Source: Lactobacillus delbrueckii (GTDB lineage: Bacteria; Bacillota; Bacilli; Lactobacillales; Lactobacillaceae). Taken from it: a stretch of DNA of 8,952 nucleotides. Numbering within the stretch: the first letter of the stretch is position 1; each line of letters starts with the position of its first letter. Shown here one piece after another: positions 7,179 to 8,952 of this stretch. Location: contig SFHY01000042.1 in the NCBI GenBank assembly GCA_004556255.1, positions 1 to 8,952 of the forward strand. Direction: 5' to 3'. Below the pieces are notes generated by a model that was not told where the DNA came from, made no database searches, and was given only the letters and a program-made list of their open reading frames with translations. Made by a program: the position numbers and the translations under genes.

Positions 7179-8300
7179 ATGAAAGAAGAAAGAAAATTAA
7201 CCTGGGAAGAGCATTTGGCAGCCTTAACGTCCTACTTGGATGAAAAAGGCATTGACCTGGCCTATGTGGCCGATCCAGTGGACATTGCCTACCTGACGGG
7301 CTACAGCAGCTGGACGGAGGAGCGGGTCTTTGCCCTGCTGGTATCCAGAACAGGCCAGGCCCTTTTGCTGGCTCCGGCGATCAATGAAGGAGAAGTCAAG
7401 CAGACTGCTTGGGCGGACCGGGCCTGCTTTTACCAAGATGGGGAGAATCCTTGGGAGAAGGCAAAAGAGAGAATGACCGCCTGGCCAAAAGGATTTTGGG
7501 CCATGGAAGCGCGAGCGGTGACTCTCAGCCACTACCGGGCGATTAAGGCAGTTTTCCCGGAAGCAAATTTAGAAGCAGACATTTCTTCCTGGCTGGCCAG
7601 ACAGCGGATGATCAAGTCGCCGGCGGAAATTGAAAAGCTGCAGGCGGCTGGCAGGCAGGCCGACCAGGCCCTGGAAGTGGCTTTTACCCTTTTAAAAGCG
7701 GGGCAGGGGATGAGCGAAAGCGAGCTGGCCCTTGAACTGGACTACCAGCTGAAGAAAAAAGGGATGGGAGACTTGAGCTTTCCACTGATTGTCCAGGCCG
7801 GGGAAAGCGCGGCCAGTGTCAGCGGCCTGCCCAGCCAAAAGGGAGTTCAAGCCGGGGACATGGTGATTTTTGACTTGGGGATCATGAAGGACGGCTATGC
7901 TTCAGATGTCAGCCGGACGGTAGCCCTGGGTGAAATCAGCCCGGCAAAGCGGGAAATCTATGAGACAGTCCGGCTAGCCCAGGAAACGGCGGCTAAGGCG
8001 GCCAGGCCAGGGATGACGGCAGGTGAGCTGGACCAGGTGGCCCGCGGGGTTATCGAAGAAGCGGGTTATGGGCAGTACTTTACCCACCGCTTGGGTCACG
8101 GGATTGGGATGCAGGTCCATGAGCCGGTGAATCTGGAGCCGGGAAGCGAGCAGAAGCTGGAAGCAGGGATGTGCTTTTCCATTGAGCCGGGGATCTATTT
8201 GCCGGGTGTTGGCGGCGTTAGAATTGAGGACTGCGGGTGTCTTGATGAAGACGGTTTCCACCCCTTTACCAAGACCAGAAAAGATTTGTTGCTTTTGTGA
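7179..8300 (+). CDS. M24-family Xaa-Pro dipeptidase (PepQ-like paralogue)
   Basis: This 373-residue cytosolic metallopeptidase has a creatinase-like N-terminal domain (about 10-135) and an M24 pita-bread catalytic domain (about 150-370). All five metal ligands are present: Asp232 (FDLG), Asp243 (ASDVSRT), His307 (HRLGHGIG), Glu336 (SIEPGIY) and Glu350 (VRIEDCG). Length and layout match lactobacillar prolidase PepQ (about 368 residues), which splits Xaa-Pro dipeptides from milk or medium peptides. The usual Pro-His motif after the VQAG segment (as in AANPH) is replaced by AASVSG, leaving Ser215 where the family has an active-site His. His314 in VHEP is kept. This may therefore be a divergent paralogue with altered specificity rather than the main prolidase. 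GGGAGTG (7165-7171) lies 7 bases before the ATG. It is monocistronic, ending at a terminator shared with the convergent Nudix gene. Confidence 0.9.
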   Translation: MKEERKLTWEEHLAALTSYLDEKGIDLAYVADPVDIAYLTGYSSWTEERVFALLVSRTGQALLLAPAINEGEVKQTAWADRACFYQDGENPWEKAKERMTAWPKGFWAMEARAVTLSHYRAIKAVFPEANLEADISSWLARQRMIKSPAEIEKLQAAGRQADQALEVAFTLLKAGQGMSESELALELDYQLKKKGMGDLSFPLIVQAGESAASVSGLPSQKGVQAGDMVIFDLGIMKDGYASDVSRTVALGEISPAKREIYETVRLAQETAAKAARPGMTAGELDQVARGVIEEAGYGQYFTHRLGHGIGMQVHEPVNLEPGSEQKLEAGMCFSIEPGIYLPGVGGVRIEDCGCLDEDGFHPFTKTRKDLLLL

Positions 8301-8302
8301 GG

Positions 8303-8337
8303 AAAAAAGGCCAAGTGACTTCGCACTTGACCTTTTT
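8303..8337. terminator. Bidirectional terminator between the M24 peptidase and Nudix genes
   Basis: CAAGTG (8312-8317) pairs with CACTTG (8324-8329) around loop ACTTCG. After one C-A mismatch the stem continues as AAAAAGG (8304-8310) with CCTTTTT (8331-8337). T-runs are available in both directions. It starts 3 bases after the peptidase stop codon and lies 13 bases from the Nudix stop codon. Confidence 0.9.
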
Positions 8338-8349
8338 GCTTCTTCTTTC

Positions 8350-8874
8350 TTATCTTCTCTCATTAAGCAGCCGCCACTTGAGCCAGGCGGCCTGGCCAGC
8401 TCCGTGGGCAAATTCGCCCTTGACGATCAAATCTTCAAGCTGGTCGACAGAGACGATCTCCATTTTTATTTCTTCTAAAATTTCTCTTTTAGGCTGGGCC
8501 ACCTTTTTGGCCCGGCAGGCAAAAAGGGTGATCTTCTCATTGGTTGAACCAAAAGAAGGGTAGGTGAAACCCAGCTCTGTCAACTGGCTGGCTTCATAGC
8601 CAGTTTCTTCCAGCAGCTCTCTTCTGGCTGCCTGGCTGGGCTCTTCTCCCTCATCAATGCCGCCGCTAGGGAATTCATATTGCCAGCTGCCAACGGGATG
8701 CCGGTATTCCTTTAAGAGCAAGACATGGTCATCATCAACGAAGGGGATGATGGAAATCCCGAAGCCGATCGTAACGTAGGAATATGGGGCGATTTGCCCG
8801 TCCTTGGCCACCTTCTCCTGAATGACCGTGAAGCGGTCCGCCTTGATAGTTTCTTTCTTGACTACTTTGTACAT
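8350..8874 (-). CDS. Nudix hydrolase, ADP-ribose pyrophosphatase type
   Basis: This 174-residue cytosolic hydrolase carries a perfect Nudix box GX5EX7REUXEEXGU at residues 71-93 (Gly71, Glu77, Arg85-Glu86-Leu87, Glu89-Glu90, Gly92-Tyr93), whose glutamates bind Mg2+. The flanking segment KEYRHPVGSWQYEFPSGG (55-72) and the downstream PSFGSTNEK (106-114) are typical of the NudF/ADP-ribose pyrophosphatase group, which cleaves ADP-ribose to AMP and ribose 5-phosphate. Other nucleoside-diphosphate-sugar substrates cannot be excluded. Length is slightly under the usual 180-210 and no residue of the box is lost. The start codon is preceded by a modest GGTGGCAGG (8881-8889 complement). The gene converges on the M24 peptidase with a shared terminator and shows no functional link to it. 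Confidence 0.9.
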   Translation of the reverse strand: MYKVVKKETIKADRFTVIQEKVAKDGQIAPYSYVTIGFGISIIPFVDDDHVLLLKEYRHPVGSWQYEFPSGGIDEGEEPSQAARRELLEETGYEASQLTELGFTYPSFGSTNEKITLFACRAKKVAQPKREILEEIKMEIVSVDQLEDLIVKGEFAHGAGQAAWLKWRLLNERR

Positions 8875-8911
8875 TTTTTGCCTGCCACCAATCTCTTTAA
8901 AAATCAGTTCA

Positions 8912-8941
8912 ATTGTAGCAAGAAAAACAGTTAAAGTACAA
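8912..8941 (-). promoter_or_regulatory. Promoter of the Nudix gene
   Basis: Read leftward, TTGTAC (8936-8941 complement) is followed after 18 bases by TACAAT (8912-8917), which is preceded by TGC, giving an extended -10. Transcription would start about 30 bases upstream of the start codon. The -10 and TG motif are good; the -35 is poor. Confidence 0.5.
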
Positions 8942-8952
8942 AAATAGCAGAC

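Overview
The window looks like chromosome from a low-GC Gram-positive lactic acid bacterium, most likely the Lactobacillus delbrueckii group. The evidence is GC-rich third codon positions inside genes, strongly AT-rich intergenic gaps, GGAGG-type ribosome binding sites, extended -10 promoters and compact hairpin/T-run terminators. The species call is inference; no rRNA or other marker gene is present.

Layout. Bases 1-389 are a long AT-rich non-coding leader with several hairpins, a cre-like box and a strong hairpin/T-run. Next, on the + strand, come a stand-alone CoA-acylating acetaldehyde dehydrogenase (390-1784; the aldehyde half of AdhE without the alcohol dehydrogenase half) and an orphan ECF-transporter S component (1946-2449). 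A bidirectional terminator separates these from two leftward genes. One is a 995-residue cyclic-di-GMP protein (2557-5544) arranged PAS, degenerate GGDEF, degenerate EAL, PAS, PAS, intact GGDEF. The other is an MFS permease (5709-6878) preceded by a near-consensus catabolite (cre) site. After a 300-base divergent gap with an orphan leftward terminator come a + strand M24-family Xaa-Pro dipeptidase paralogue (7179-8300) and, converging on it, a Nudix hydrolase of the ADP-ribose pyrophosphatase type (8350-8874, - strand).

How the genes relate. Each gene appears to be its own transcription unit with a recognisable promoter and usually a terminator, so this is not an obvious multi-gene operon or a mobile island. 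No transposase, integrase, tRNA, rRNA or CRISPR array was seen. The themes are fermentation and redox (aldehyde dehydrogenase), nutrient uptake (ECF S component, MFS, peptidase) and second-messenger signalling.

The most interesting parts are the c-di-GMP protein, with a perfect 10-bp inverted repeat in its leader; the structured leader ahead of the aldehyde dehydrogenase; the unexplained leftward terminator at 6996-7018; and the M24 peptidase lacking a normally conserved active-site histidine. I found no clear sign of a wholly new multi-gene system.
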